DNA from: Muribaculaceae bacterium Zag1
Lineage (GTDB): Bacteria > Bacteroidota > Bacteroidia > Bacteroidales > Muribaculaceae
Length of the DNA: 39,558 bases
NCBI GenBank assembly: GCA_002633115.1
Contig: NWBJ01000013.1
Location: forward strand, 1 to 39,558
Direction: 5' to 3'
This document shows, piece by piece, positions 39,295-39,558 of this stretch. How positions within the stretch are numbered: the first letter of the stretch is position 1; every line of letters begins with the position of its first letter. Both the position numbers and the translations under genes were made by a program. Below the pieces are notes generated by a model. That model saw only the letters and a program-made list of their open reading frames with translations, was not told the DNA's origin and did no database searches.

Positions 39295-39558
39295 ATGAAA
39301 AAAATCTTTCCAGTCATTCTCACAGCCACTGCATGCACGCTCATGATGACAAACTGCTCAAAAACACCCAAGGGCATCGACAAGAGCAATCTCGATGCCT
39401 CAGCCGCACCCCAAGAAGATTTCTATCAGTACGCCTGCGGCGGCTGGATGCAAGCGCATCCCCTCACCCCCGAGTATTCTCGCTACGGCACATTCGATGA
39501 GCTGGGCGAAAACAATCGCAAGCAGCTCCACGACCTAATCACTGGTCTCGATGCCTCG
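39295..39558 (+). CDS. M13 family metallopeptidase lipoprotein, 3' partial
   Basis: Only the first 88 codons are in the window. A signal peptide with a relaxed lipobox and Cys21 (MMTNCSK) predicts a lipoprotein. The following DFYQYACGGWM, PEYSRYGTFDELGENNRKQL and DLIT are the N-terminal hallmark of M13 (neprilysin/PepO-type) zinc endopeptidases. The zinc motif HExxH would be downstream, outside the window. It probably acts on peptides in the periplasm or at the cell surface. It follows the ABC-F gene with the heptamer repeat in between. Confidence 0.88.
   Translation, partial: MKKIFPVILTATACTLMMTNCSKTPKGIDKSNLDASAAPQEDFYQYACGGWMQAHPLTPEYSRYGTFDELGENNRKQLHDLITGLDAS

Noticed and set aside
1-39558. 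tRNA, rRNA, CRISPR arrays, prophage and complete IS elements
   Set aside because: No cloverleaf with a TTCRANY loop, no rRNA-like block, no regularly spaced repeats and no complete transposase with terminal repeats were seen by reading both strands.

Overview
The window looks like chromosomal DNA of a Bacteroidales bacterium, plausibly Muribaculaceae-like. That placement is inferred from gene content and promoter style, not from a database search. Most promoters that can be read have the Bacteroidetes form TTTG, a 19-20 bp spacer, then TAnnTTTG. Family-typical proteins include DUF5103 (T9SS plug-like), DUF3109, DUF5686, an OstA-like protein, DUF1015 and a short MenE. Menaquinone synthesis, lipoproteins and LPS-transport-like proteins indicate a Gram-negative gut-type anaerobe. 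Almost all genes are core or housekeeping. I see no rRNA, tRNA, CRISPR array, prophage or complete insertion sequence.

Layout. 1-920: 3' part of an Rpn/PD-(D/E)XK nuclease-transposase gene with 24-bp internal repeats. 917-1736: gene-poor stretch with a good promoter followed only by a broken reading-frame remnant. 1737-4786: ung, DUF5103, DUF3109 and VanZ-like genes on the + strand. 4881-7530: minus-strand operon thrC, lysophospholipid-type acyltransferase, omega-amidase-like nitrilase. 7730-10529: tightly overlapped menB-menC-menE ending in a terminator. 10614-11096: XRE regulator on the minus strand. 11097-12016: a 920-bp AT-rich non-coding region with several hairpins, a DnaA-box-like pair and a dif-like 28-bp site; it is the most unusual part of the window.

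12017-20674: + strand run of tsaB, a SurA-like isomerase, an OstA/LptA-like protein, rlmD, a CYTH protein and a large DUF5686 outer-membrane protein. Most neighbours overlap by a few bases, suggesting an envelope/RNA-modification operon. 20677-26572: mixed strands with a small TPR protein, a histidine phosphatase (MINPP type), aquaporin, a family-6-like DNA glycosylase, rlmH, a LysE-type exporter, a lipoprotein and aguB. 26577-29000: lon on the minus strand. 29220-30557: gdhA.

30672-39558: a + strand series of a 52-residue small protein, a DEDDy exonuclease, a small membrane protein, purA, DUF1015, a dCMP-deaminase-like protein, an S41 C-terminal processing protease, 5-formyl-THF cyclo-ligase, an ABC-F ATPase and the start of an M13 peptidase lipoprotein. 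Three genes start with TTG or GTG, and two intrinsic terminators include the stop codon of the gene they end.

No self-contained undescribed defence or mobile system is evident. The best leads are non-coding: the 11.1-12.0 kb region, a palindrome that forms two divergent promoter boxes at 20953-20982, and a duplicated GC-rich element at 4790-4862. At protein level, the aquaporin has an altered selectivity filter.
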